DNA of 64,000 nt from Pedobacter sp. KBS0701 (lineage in GTDB: Bacteria; Bacteroidota; Bacteroidia; Sphingobacteriales; Sphingobacteriaceae), in the NCBI RefSeq assembly GCF_005938645.2, contig NZ_CP042171.1:3286001-3350000 (forward strand). The letters are read 5' to 3'. This document shows positions 57,201-63,549 of the stretch, piece after piece (the stretch's first letter is position 1; each line of letters starts with the position of its first letter). Under the pieces are notes generated by a model. It had not been told where the DNA came from, did no database searches, and saw only the letters and a list, made by a program, of their open reading frames with translations. Made by a program: the position numbers and the translations under genes.

Positions 57201-57819
57201 GCTGGATGAATTTGGCGCCATCAACTCCATGGCTATGGAGGCTTTTAAAGAAATGGAAGAACGTTATACCTTTATCCAGAACCAGAAAAAGGACCTCAAC
57301 GCCGCCAAAGCCGATCTTTTACAAACCATAAAAGAAATTGATGATACGGCTAAAGATAAATTTATGCAGGCTTTTACTCAGGCCCGTGAACATTTTATTG
57401 TGGTTTTCCGCTCTTTATTTAACGAAGAAGATAGCTGCGACCTGATTTTATCAGACATCAATAATCCTTTAGAAGCTGATATCGATATTATTGCCCGCCC
57501 GAAAGGGAAAAGACCATTATCTATTAACCAACTATCTGGTGGAGAAAAAACGTTAACAGCTACTGCCCTATTGTTTTCACTATATCTGTTAAAACCTGCG
57601 CCTTTCTGTATTTTCGATGAGGTTGATGCCCCATTGGATGATACCAACATCGATAAATTCAACAATATTATCCGCAAATTCTCCGATCAATCGCAGTTTA
57701 TCATTGTATCGCATAACAAACGCACCATTGCCAGCACCGATATCATTTATGGGGTAACCATGGTAGAGCAGGGTGTTTCGAGAGTAGTAGCAGTAGATTT
57801 GAGGGAAGTAGCAGCGTAA
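54280..57819 (+). CDS. smc: SMC, chromosome condensation protein
   Basis: 1179 residues, the full length for bacterial SMC. The N-terminal ATPase half has Walker A GPNGCGKSN at about 32-40, followed by VIDAMRWVLGEQS. Two long coiled coils flank the hinge at about 500-690 (FPESIRFLKKNNTFAKSALLLSDVLFC...GRANFFILENV...ARFTLAGGSVGLFEG). The C-terminal half has the signature LSGGEKTLTATALLFSLYLLKPAPFCIFDEVDAPLDDTN. SMC with ScpA and ScpB compacts and resolves sister chromosomes. It appears monocistronic; ScpA/B are not nearby. Antisense ORFs over it are shadows. Confidence 0.97.
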   Translation: MQLTRLEIKGFKSFGDKVTINFNEGVTAIVGPNGCGKSNVIDAMRWVLGEQSTKALRSEKMENIIFNGTKNRKQAQLAEVSLSFDNTKNILPTAYSQVTVTRKLYRNGDSEYRLNDVQCRLKDITDLFLDTGIGSDSYSIIELKMVDEIITNKEHSRRSLFEEASGISKYKLRKKQTFNKLKDTEADLERVEDLLFEIEKNLKTLENQARKAERYYKLKEQYRELSIQLATHRIAFFRTDLKALETQEQSQQVNRAELSTKIDTGEAELQKLKLGSISQEKNLSVQQKATNEFVSKIRAYESEKKVKNEQMRFLQEKETRLSGELEKDKNQVNHIKYNIKRLNEEVLTETEVFNRLESDLKLLKSTLDTLREQQQTEKNRIDNLIKSVNDLQNQVYQSQKEIDILNIQKDALVQETNRNVDDTETKTLELKAFDHALAELDIQVREKQANIKNLTEAEELLKEKLASSEINLSSNKEKLTVENRKKDAKQNEYNLTKSLVDSLEGFPESIRFLKKNNTFAKSALLLSDVLFCNEDYRIAIENYLEPVMNHYVVDQYTDAVQAINLLTDASRGRANFFILENVPDKNPAISDHDGLISALSVIEVDKKYQHLCNLLLQNVYIAIAEQENLFKATPTDSLTILAKNGKYAQTRFTLAGGSVGLFEGKRIGRAKNLENLAKEIKASESLINQHNAAIKAETDNIFNLKEASKINQINALQQEMNRLNNEHISVQTRRDQYQEFITTSENRKTDIAQKIVSIEKALSEKLPALVQLQKNQQEAHINLQEQQLNYQEIADQVNESAGKYNQDNIRFHQQQNKLSGLEKDLDYRFVQEEALNKRIAQNDKELQETLIQITATLQHTDLNDDTLLEMYQQREEMEKGLAEAEQAYFSSKGSINEVENDLTNIRKNREETDFLLTEIKDKKNALKIDLNALKERLAVEFNIDINDLLETETEIEALESEFELRQKVEKMKRQLDEFGAINSMAMEAFKEMEERYTFIQNQKKDLNAAKADLLQTIKEIDDTAKDKFMQAFTQAREHFIVVFRSLFNEEDSCDLILSDINNPLEADIDIIARPKGKRPLSINQLSGGEKTLTATALLFSLYLLKPAPFCIFDEVDAPLDDTNIDKFNNIIRKFSDQSQFIIVSHNKRTIASTDIIYGVTMVEQGVSRVVAVDLREVAA

Positions 57820-58074
57820 AAGCTTAAAGGTAAAAGCTAGATAGACCAAAGCAAAACCTACCGCTTCCGCCATCGCGAGAAGACTTTTTCAGCCGACAGC
57901 CGCCCTGTTTTTATTTTGCAGAAGCAATCTTTTATTTACATTTTTCCTAATTCGAAAATGAAAGCAACAGCCTTTGGAAGTCATCAGTCCTGCTGTACTA
58001 TATAGTCCCGACTTTACGTCGGGAGCTGCCGTTCCCATCAGGTTTAGAAACGCAATACAGTAAAGCAAACAGCG
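57820..58074. repeat. gap with an inverted modular-element copy
   Basis: 57984-58044 reads cagtcctgctgt - gtcccgactttacgtcgggagc - tgccgttcccatcaggttta, the reverse-orientation core of the element seen at 18.8, 19.2 and 50.5 kb, with a different central hairpin. No gene is visible. Confidence 0.75.
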
Positions 58075-58106
58075 TTTGAATAGCATAATGAAAAAATGTA
58101 TATTTG
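58075..58106 (+). promoter_or_regulatory. Bacteroidota promoter of the antitoxin-toxin pair
   Basis: TTTG at 58075-58078, a 20-base spacer and TATATTTG at 58099-58106, 19 bases before the antitoxin ATG. An almost ideal promoter. Confidence 0.75.
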
Positions 58107-58124
58107 TTATAACAACTTAAGGAT

Positions 58125-58334
58125 ATGTTAGCTACTGTTAAAGGATATTACGAAAAAGGAAAGATAACGTTGAAAGAAAAAGCACCTGTACAAACAAAAA
58201 CAGAGGTTATTGTTACTTTTCTTACAGATGAACAACCAGCTATCTTAAAAAGAATTCCGGGTGCGCTAAAAGGTAAAATATCAATCCCAGATAATTTTAA
58301 CGATCCTCTAGATGATTTAAAAGAGTACATGTAA
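58125..58334 (+). CDS. VapB-like antitoxin
   Basis: 69 residues. The N-terminus MLATVKGYYEKGKITLKEKAPVQTKTEVIVTFLTDE looks like a swapped-hairpin AbrB-style DNA-binding fold, and the C-terminal half (KGKISIPDNFNDPLDDLKEYM) is acidic and likely wraps around the toxin. This pattern is recurrent upstream of PIN-domain toxins in Bacteroidota. The stop overlaps the toxin start by one base. It probably represses its own promoter, 19 bases upstream. Confidence 0.82.
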   Translation: MLATVKGYYEKGKITLKEKAPVQTKTEVIVTFLTDEQPAILKRIPGALKGKISIPDNFNDPLDDLKEYM

Positions 58335-58744
58335 TGGCATCTAATTACTATCTTTTAGATACACATTGCTTACTTTGGTTTCAGGAAAACAGTCCAAAAA
58401 TCCCCAAAAAAGTATTGGATATTATTCAAAATATAGAAAATGTCATTTACTTTAGTCAAATTAGTTTATTCCAAATCTCAATAAAACAATCTCTTGGTAA
58501 ACTTCCCCATTTCAGTGTAACTGTTGAGGGCATTTATAATCAAGCACTTTTAGATGGCTTTACTTTTTTATCAATTGAAAATCCCTCAATTTTCAATTAT
58601 AATAAAGTCCCATTGTTGAATGGGCACAGAGATCCATTCGATCGGTTAATAATTTCTTCAGCGATACAACAAGATGCTACTTCATTATCCGCCGATGAAA
58701 AATTGAAGCTTTATCCAAATATTTTAAAATTGCTTTGGCAGTAA
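58334..58744 (+). CDS. PIN-domain toxin (VapC-like) with an altered acidic residue
   Basis: 136 residues of the PIN nuclease fold: MASNYYLLDTHCLLWF (first Asp), ISLFQISIKQSLGKLPHF, NGHRDPFDRLIISSAI (Asp pair) and SLSADEKLKLY. In most VapC proteins the second motif is (S)LWEIxIK with a metal-binding Glu; here it is LFQIS, with Gln in place of Glu. VapC toxins cut tRNA or rRNA; this substitution may weaken metal binding. It is coupled to the antitoxin by a one-base overlap, and the M28 gene begins 12 bases downstream. Confidence 0.85.
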   Translation: MASNYYLLDTHCLLWFQENSPKIPKKVLDIIQNIENVIYFSQISLFQISIKQSLGKLPHFSVTVEGIYNQALLDGFTFLSIENPSIFNYNKVPLLNGHRDPFDRLIISSAIQQDATSLSADEKLKLYPNILKLLWQ

Positions 58745-58756
58745 TTCATTATAATC

Positions 58757-59731
58757 ATGAAAATCCTATATATCATTCCTTTAGCGATGATGCTAAGTTG
58801 CTGTTCATCAGTAAAAAATCAAAACAATACTGCTTCAGGTAAGTTAGATACTCAATTGTTAAAAGACGTTGAAGTATTATCTTCCGATGCTTACCAAGGT
58901 AGAAAAACCGGAACAAAAGGGGCCGAAATGGCCAGGGCATATATTATAGAAAGGTTTCAGAAACTGGGTTTAAAATCCTACCCACAACATGTAAACTACG
59001 CACAGGAATTCACTTTCAATGGTAGAAATGGTGCAAAAGTAAATGGAACCAACATTATTGGGTACATTCCAGGTAAAAGTAGCAATGTCGTCGTGGTATC
59101 AGCTCATTACGACCATTTAGGCGTGATCAAGGATGAGGTTTTTAATGGCGCCGACGATAATGCATCAGGAACTGCAGGCTTATTAAAAATTGCAGCCTAT
59201 TTCGCTAAGAACAAGCCGAACAACACGATCATTTTCGCTTCTTTCGATGCGGAAGAAATGGGTTTACAAGGTGCAAAGGCATTTGTAGGTAATCCACCAG
59301 TGCCTGTTAATACTATCGCTATTGATTTAAACATGGATATGATCAGCCATAGTGATAAAGGTGAACTCTACGTATGTGGGACTTTCAAATATCCTGATTT
59401 AAAGAAATATGTAGATACGACTAAAACCAATATCAAATTACTTTTCGGCCACGACGATCCAAAACAAGGTCACGATGACTGGACCAACCAGAGCGACCAG
59501 GGCGCATTTAATGCTAAAAATATTCCATTCTTATATTTCGGTGTGGAAGATCACAAAGATTACCATAAAGCTACAGATGAATATTCTACCATCACCAAAC
59601 CATTTTTCAGTAATGCTGCAAGCGCTGTACTGGATGTGGTAAAAAGTATAGACACACAAACTGGCTTACAACAGTTGTTAAAGGATAAAATGATCATGAT
59701 GGACAATCCAGGAAAATCGAAAAGATTTTAA
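58757..59731 (+). CDS. M28-family peptidase, lipoprotein
   Basis: 324 residues with a lipoprotein signal (LAMMLSCCSS). The catalytic domain has VVVVSAHYDHLG (zinc His), FNGADDNASGTAG (bridging Asp), FDAEEMGLQGAKAF (Glu pair), INMDMISHS (Asp) and a late His in KDYHKATDEYSTI. It lacks the protease-associated domain of the larger M28 gene at 12.3 kb, and is shorter. It is in the same direction as and 12 bases after the toxin gene, so it may be cotranscribed with the toxin-antitoxin pair by chance; no functional link is known. Confidence 0.9.
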   Translation: MKILYIIPLAMMLSCCSSVKNQNNTASGKLDTQLLKDVEVLSSDAYQGRKTGTKGAEMARAYIIERFQKLGLKSYPQHVNYAQEFTFNGRNGAKVNGTNIIGYIPGKSSNVVVVSAHYDHLGVIKDEVFNGADDNASGTAGLLKIAAYFAKNKPNNTIIFASFDAEEMGLQGAKAFVGNPPVPVNTIAIDLNMDMISHSDKGELYVCGTFKYPDLKKYVDTTKTNIKLLFGHDDPKQGHDDWTNQSDQGAFNAKNIPFLYFGVEDHKDYHKATDEYSTITKPFFSNAASAVLDVVKSIDTQTGLQQLLKDKMIMMDNPGKSKRF

Positions 59732-59752
59732 CAAAAAAATCATATCAATCTA

Positions 59753-59780
59753 AACCTGCCCAATCCGGCAGGCTTTTTTA
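59753..59780 (+). terminator. terminator of the M28 gene
   Basis: aacctgcc / ggcaggct (one mismatch) with a 6-base loop, followed by ttttttat, about 20 bases after the stop. Confidence 0.8.
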
Positions 59781-59838
59781 TGCCTTTACATTTTATAAAT
59801 AAAATTATTAACCTGAATATCAGCAAATTAAATAAAAA

Positions 59839-59905
59839 ACTATAAAAATAGTTTGCAAACTATTTTTATAGTAGTAATTTCAATCAACCAAACTACAAAA
59901 ATAGT
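59839..59905. promoter_or_regulatory. operator cluster of the BlaI-like repressor
   Basis: Three ACTA-N6-TAGT sites: 59839-59852, 59859-59872 and 59892-59905. The first two make a 34-bp perfect palindrome (arm actataaaaatagtttg). The third ends four bases before the blaI ATG. BlaI/MecI repressors bind such TACA/TGTA-like dyads, so this is a strong autoregulatory candidate. Confidence 0.78.
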
Positions 59906-59909
59906 TGCT

Positions 59910-60281
59910 ATGATAAAAGAACTTACAAAAGCAGAAGAACAGGTAATGCTTATTCTTTGGGAAATGGGCGAAGCCCTGGTTAAAGATGTTATTGAAAAAA
60001 TGAACGAACCAAAGCCCGCTTATAACACGGTCTCTACAGTAATCAGGGTCTTGGAAGGAAAAGGTTTTGTTAATCATAAGGCCATCGGGAATACACACAT
60101 CTACTTCCCTATTATTAAAGAAACTGATTATAAACGTTTTGCAATAGATAAAGTGATGAACAATTACTTCGAAAACTCTTATGAAAGCCTGGTTTCCTTT
60201 CTGGTAAAAGAAAAAAGTATGAGTACCGAAGAACTCAACGAAATTATTCAATTGGCAGAGAAACTTAAAAAAGACAAGTGA
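59910..60281 (+). CDS. BlaI/MecI/CopY-family transcriptional repressor
   Basis: 123 residues from the ATG at 59910. A longer frame from 59853 would start at a TTG inside the operator palindrome and is rejected. It has the winged-helix core: MIKELTKAEEQVMLILWEMGEALVKDVIEKMNEPKPAYNTVSTVIRVLEGKGFVNHKAIGNTHIYFPIIKETDYKR, then a C-terminal dimerisation helix region (NNYFENSYESLVSFLVKEKSMSTEELNEIIQLAEKL). It is the repressor half of a BlaI-BlaR1 pair; the stop overlaps the next start by one base, and three operator-like sites lie directly upstream. Confidence 0.92.
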   Translation: MIKELTKAEEQVMLILWEMGEALVKDVIEKMNEPKPAYNTVSTVIRVLEGKGFVNHKAIGNTHIYFPIIKETDYKRFAIDKVMNNYFENSYESLVSFLVKEKSMSTEELNEIIQLAEKLKKDK

Positions 60282-61489
60282 TGGGCTGGTTATATTATTT
60301 ACTCGAAGCAAATCTATATCTTATCCTATTTTATGGATTTTATAGATTATTTCTCCACAGGGAAACCTTTTATGGATTAAACAGGTATTACCTGATTTTC
60401 AGTTCGATACTTGCTTTTACACTCCCGTTTTTTCAGCTGGGGTTCTTAAAAAAAGATATAATCGCTAATTATAACGGACTTACCCATATTCAAGATGCAC
60501 CGCCATTATTTAGTGCAGCCAATGTATGTTTATCGGTCTACATCATCATCTGTCTTGTTTTAAGTTTAAAGATTTTCTGGGGATTACGGCATATCAAAAG
60601 ATTAATGCGTAATGCTAAAAGACGTAAGGAAAACGGTATTACCCTAATTGAGATAAACCACTCGAAGATGGCATTTTCATTCTTTAATTTATTGTTTATC
60701 GATCCTGAAATGAACCAAAAAGATACGGTGTTAAAGCATGAAATGGTTCACATTAAACAAAAACATAGCATTGATATCCTGTTTTTTGAACTGATACAGA
60801 TTTCAAGCTGGTTTAATCCAGTTACTTATTTCATCAAAAACGACATCAAACTCGTCCACGAATATTTAGCCGACGAAGCAACTACCTGCAAAGACATTGC
60901 GAAATACGAATACGCATTATTTCTGATCCAAAATTCGTATGGAAACCAGGAAGTTACGCTTAGTAGTCAATTTTTCAACTCCTCACTACTAAAAAATAGA
61001 ATAAGTATGTTAAACCAAAAAAAATCTGCAAAATGGGCCAGGCTCAAATTGTTATTTATCCTTCCGTTAACCGGATTTATGCTATGCCTATCTACAATGG
61101 CATTTACAAAAGATTATGCTACCATTCAATTTGGACAAAAAAAGGAAAGCTTAACCATCGTTTTTCAGGATACGACCAAGAAAAAAGCTGACAAGAAGAG
61201 GTTACCACCGCCGCCTCCTAAAGAACCAAATCAATCAAAATCCAAAAAAGTTAAAGAAATAACGATTAATGAAGCTCCTATTACTGTAGATCATAAAAAA
61301 GAAGCACGAAGATTACCACCGCCACCGCCGGTTGAACCAGGCTCTTTAAAATCAAAAAAATCTAGCCCTCCAAAAGTTGATCAGATTCGTTTCGCTCCAC
61401 CTATTGTAAAAAAAGATAAAAAGAACTTGCCAGTACCACCGCCGCCACCGCTAGTTGAACCAAAAACTAAAAAAAGTGGTGGTAAATAG
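60281..61489 (+). CDS. BlaR1/MecR1-like M56 membrane metallopeptidase with proline-rich tail
   Basis: 402 residues from the ATG at 60281 (a GTG three bases upstream is also possible). Three to four membrane helices (YYLLEANLYLILFYGFYRLFL, YYLIFSSILAFTLPFF, LSVYIIICLVLSLKIFW) lead to the M56 zinc site HEMVHIKQKHSIDIL at residue 153, with LVHEYLADE downstream, and a last helix near 250 (LLFILPLTGFMLCLSTMAF). The beta-lactam sensor domain of true BlaR1 is absent. The tail (about 300-402) has three PPPPP runs in Lys-rich contexts. It probably relays a cell-wall signal by cleaving BlaI, with a different sensor. Confidence 0.88.
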   Translation: MGWLYYLLEANLYLILFYGFYRLFLHRETFYGLNRYYLIFSSILAFTLPFFQLGFLKKDIIANYNGLTHIQDAPPLFSAANVCLSVYIIICLVLSLKIFWGLRHIKRLMRNAKRRKENGITLIEINHSKMAFSFFNLLFIDPEMNQKDTVLKHEMVHIKQKHSIDILFFELIQISSWFNPVTYFIKNDIKLVHEYLADEATTCKDIAKYEYALFLIQNSYGNQEVTLSSQFFNSSLLKNRISMLNQKKSAKWARLKLLFILPLTGFMLCLSTMAFTKDYATIQFGQKKESLTIVFQDTTKKKADKKRLPPPPPKEPNQSKSKKVKEITINEAPITVDHKKEARRLPPPPPVEPGSLKSKKSSPPKVDQIRFAPPIVKKDKKNLPVPPPPPLVEPKTKKSGGK

Positions 61490-61515
61490 TAAAAGGTAAT
61501 ATTTTAAGTACAGGA

Positions 61516-61606
61516 TAACTACTGCGGCACGTAAACCACGAATTTCGTTTCAAAGAAATCTTCCTCAAAATAAGCTGAAAGCGGGTATCATTCTGCTTTC
61601 AGTTTT
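61516..61606 (-). pseudogene. duplicated 3' end of rsmG (broken copy)
   Basis: 91 bases that match 62886-62976 with only two mismatches (61585 and 61589). It corresponds to the last 29 codons of rsmG plus the stop, but one mismatch creates an in-frame TGA, so it is dead. It ends 6 bases before the DUF4143 gene stop codon. Confidence 0.92.
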
Positions 61607-62885
61607 TTCATGTTACATCATTTTTTCCCAAGGCCTTACTTCAATACCATTACTACGGTTTTGGATAATCGATCCTGTATAACAAATAATGGTTTTTAAT
61701 TTCTTCTTATCATCTGCCAGATTTTTAAAATATAACAAGCCTTTTTGATAATCGGAAGTCATTGTTGCCCCAGCTTTAATTTCTATTGCCGTAACTGTCG
61801 TGGCGGTGTCAAGTAGTACATCCAATTCATTTCCTGTTTTATCACGCCAGTAATATAGATTATCCTGCAAACCATTGTTTAAACGTTGTTTAAGCAGGTC
61901 TATAATCATCATATTTTCGAACAATGCACCAGTACTGGGATGAAATGCAAGTTGCTCTACATTTTGAAGTCCCAACAAACTACAAGCAACGCCTGTATCG
62001 TAAAAATAAAGTTTTGGGGCTTTTATTATCCGTTTATTGTAGTTATTATAAAATGGTCTTAGCAAATAAATGATATAACTTGATTGCAAAATATATAACC
62101 ATGCCTGCACCGTTTTGGCATCAATACCACAATCGTTGCTAAGCGACTGCATATTCAAAATTTGTCCCGTTCTACCTGCACATAAGCGTAAAAATTTCAT
62201 GAACAATGCCAAATTTGTGATATTTTTCAATTGTCGAACATCTCTTTCTACATAAGTATTGATATAGTTGGGATACCAATCTACAGTATCGATATTTTTA
62301 TATAAAGGCTCTGGATATGCCCCAGAAAATATATGGCTTTGATAATCCGATAATAATTTCGCCGTCTTTAATTCTTTTAAACTGCATGGCAATAAATGTA
62401 AATAAGCTACTCTACCAGCCAAAGTCTGGGATATACTTTCCTGCATTAAAAAGTTATTGCTTCCACTCAAGATAAAAAAACCGGCTTTATTATTTTCATC
62501 TACAATTTGTTGGATATAAGAAAACAAATGAGGTAATTTTTGCACTTCATCTAAAATGGCCCCATTTTTAAATTGCTTTAAAAACCCCTTTGGATCAGCT
62601 GTGGCAAATTCAGCTATATCGGGATTTTCAAGTGATACATAAGGCTTACGGGGGAAAGTTGTCTTGCAGATCGTTGTTTTACCACTCTGTCGTGGACCAA
62701 CAACTGCAACAACTCTAAACTTAGAGGCCAATTGTTTTAATTTATTTTTACCAACTCTATGAATCATAGATAAATATAAAAATAAAATAGACAAATCCGG
62801 AATTTAATTCCGTATTAGGACAAAATAAAACAATAAATAACTATAAATCAACACTTTAATAAATCGGTTTTACGTAAATATCGAT
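61607..62885. mobile_element. candidate inserted cassette carrying one ATPase gene
   Basis: The 1279 bases between the two rsmG-end copies hold only the DUF4143 ATPase gene and its upstream region. The flanking 91-bp direct repeats and the intact rsmG end on one side are what insertion into the rsmG 3' end would leave. No recombinase, inverted repeat or transposase is present. Confidence 0.6.
61613..62767 (-). CDS. AAA+ ATPase with DUF4143 nuclease-like domain
   Basis: 384 residues from the ATG at 62767 (MIHRVGK); the preceding in-frame TTG is unlikely. It has Walker A GPRQSGKTT, Walker B ILDEVQKLP, sensor FILSGSNNFLM, then the DUF4143 domain (YINTYVERDVRQL, LRLCAGRTGQILNMQSLSNDCGI, KLYFYDTGVACSLLG, FENMMIIDLLK, WRDKTGNELDVLLD, AIEIKAGAT). 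The last blocks (ELDVL, EIKAG) form a PD-(D/E)XK-like active site. These proteins are common, often multi-copy, in Bacteroidota and of unknown role. It lies between duplicated rsmG ends. Confidence 0.9.
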   Translation of the reverse strand: MIHRVGKNKLKQLASKFRVVAVVGPRQSGKTTICKTTFPRKPYVSLENPDIAEFATADPKGFLKQFKNGAILDEVQKLPHLFSYIQQIVDENNKAGFFILSGSNNFLMQESISQTLAGRVAYLHLLPCSLKELKTAKLLSDYQSHIFSGAYPEPLYKNIDTVDWYPNYINTYVERDVRQLKNITNLALFMKFLRLCAGRTGQILNMQSLSNDCGIDAKTVQAWLYILQSSYIIYLLRPFYNNYNKRIIKAPKLYFYDTGVACSLLGLQNVEQLAFHPSTGALFENMMIIDLLKQRLNNGLQDNLYYWRDKTGNELDVLLDTATTVTAIEIKAGATMTSDYQKGLLYFKNLADDKKKLKTIICYTGSIIQNRSNGIEVRPWEKMM

Positions 62886-62976
62886 TAACTACTGCGGCAC
62901 GTAAACCACGAATTTCGTTTCAAAGAAATCTTCCTCAAAATAAGCTGAAAGCGGATATAATTCTGCTTTCAGTTTT
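62886..62976 (-). repeat. intact copy of the 91-bp repeat (rsmG 3' end)
   Basis: The functional copy of the direct repeat, containing the last 29 codons and TAG stop of rsmG (stop at 62889-62891). Its 91 bases match 61516-61606 with two mismatches. Confidence 0.92.
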
Positions 62977-63524
62977 GATTCCTTAATCTCATCAGCTAAA
63001 TCGCCACCTTTTAGATACAAAATCCCATTTGGAATGGCATTTAAGGAGTCTTTTTTAAATTTACCCTGTATCCATGGATAAAATTCGCCCAAACGCGTAA
63101 CCGCTCTCGATACTACAAAGTTAAATTTCTCTTTAACCTGCTCTGCCCTTAAATGATCGGCTTTTAAATTATCCAGTCCAAGTGCCGAAGCCACTTCTTT
63201 TACCACTTTGATTTTTTTTCCGATAGAATCTACCAGATAGAATTGTGTTTCAGGAAATAAAATAGCCAACGGAATACCTGGAAAACCACCACCTGTACCT
63301 ACATCTAGAACTGATTCACCAGCTTTAAAAGTACAAACCTTAGCTATCCCTAACGAGTGTAATACATGGCGTTCATATAGTTCTTCAATATCCTTTCTCG
63401 AAATTACATTGATCTGTGCATTCCAAAAGCTATATAATTCGAACAGTTGCGAAAACTGGGCAATCTGTTTTTCGCTTAGATCAGGAAAATATTTTAAAAT
63501 AATATCGGGCTTTACATCAAGCAT
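62889..63524 (-). CDS. rsmG: RsmG, 16S rRNA (guanine-N7) methyltransferase (GidB)
   Basis: 211 residues with the SAM-binding Rossmann fold: VLDVGTGGGFPGIPLAILFPETQFYLVDSIGKK, then a family-typical VVSRAVTRLGEFYPW and a C-terminal end YFEEDFFETKFVVYVPQ. RsmG methylates G527 of 16S rRNA. The length is usual for Bacteroidota. It follows a glycosyltransferase gene by 25 bases and may share its transcript. The 3' end has been duplicated on the far side of an inserted ATPase gene. Confidence 0.95.
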   Translation of the reverse strand: MLDVKPDIILKYFPDLSEKQIAQFSQLFELYSFWNAQINVISRKDIEELYERHVLHSLGIAKVCTFKAGESVLDVGTGGGFPGIPLAILFPETQFYLVDSIGKKIKVVKEVASALGLDNLKADHLRAEQVKEKFNFVVSRAVTRLGEFYPWIQGKFKKDSLNAIPNGILYLKGGDLADEIKESKLKAELYPLSAYFEEDFFETKFVVYVPQ

Positions 63525-63549
63525 ATTGTAATTTCTAAAGGATTATTGT

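Noticed and set aside
57589..57873. Antisense ORFs over the end of smc
   Set aside because: They are mirror frames of a highly conserved coding region, with no independent protein features.
59853..59909. Extended N-terminus for the BlaI-like protein
   Set aside because: It would start at a TTG inside a 34-bp palindromic operator; the ATG at 59910 gives the normal family N-terminus.
61607..62885. Classic insertion sequence around the ATPase gene
   Set aside because: There are no terminal inverted repeats, no transposase, and the 91-bp flanks are far longer than a normal target-site duplication.
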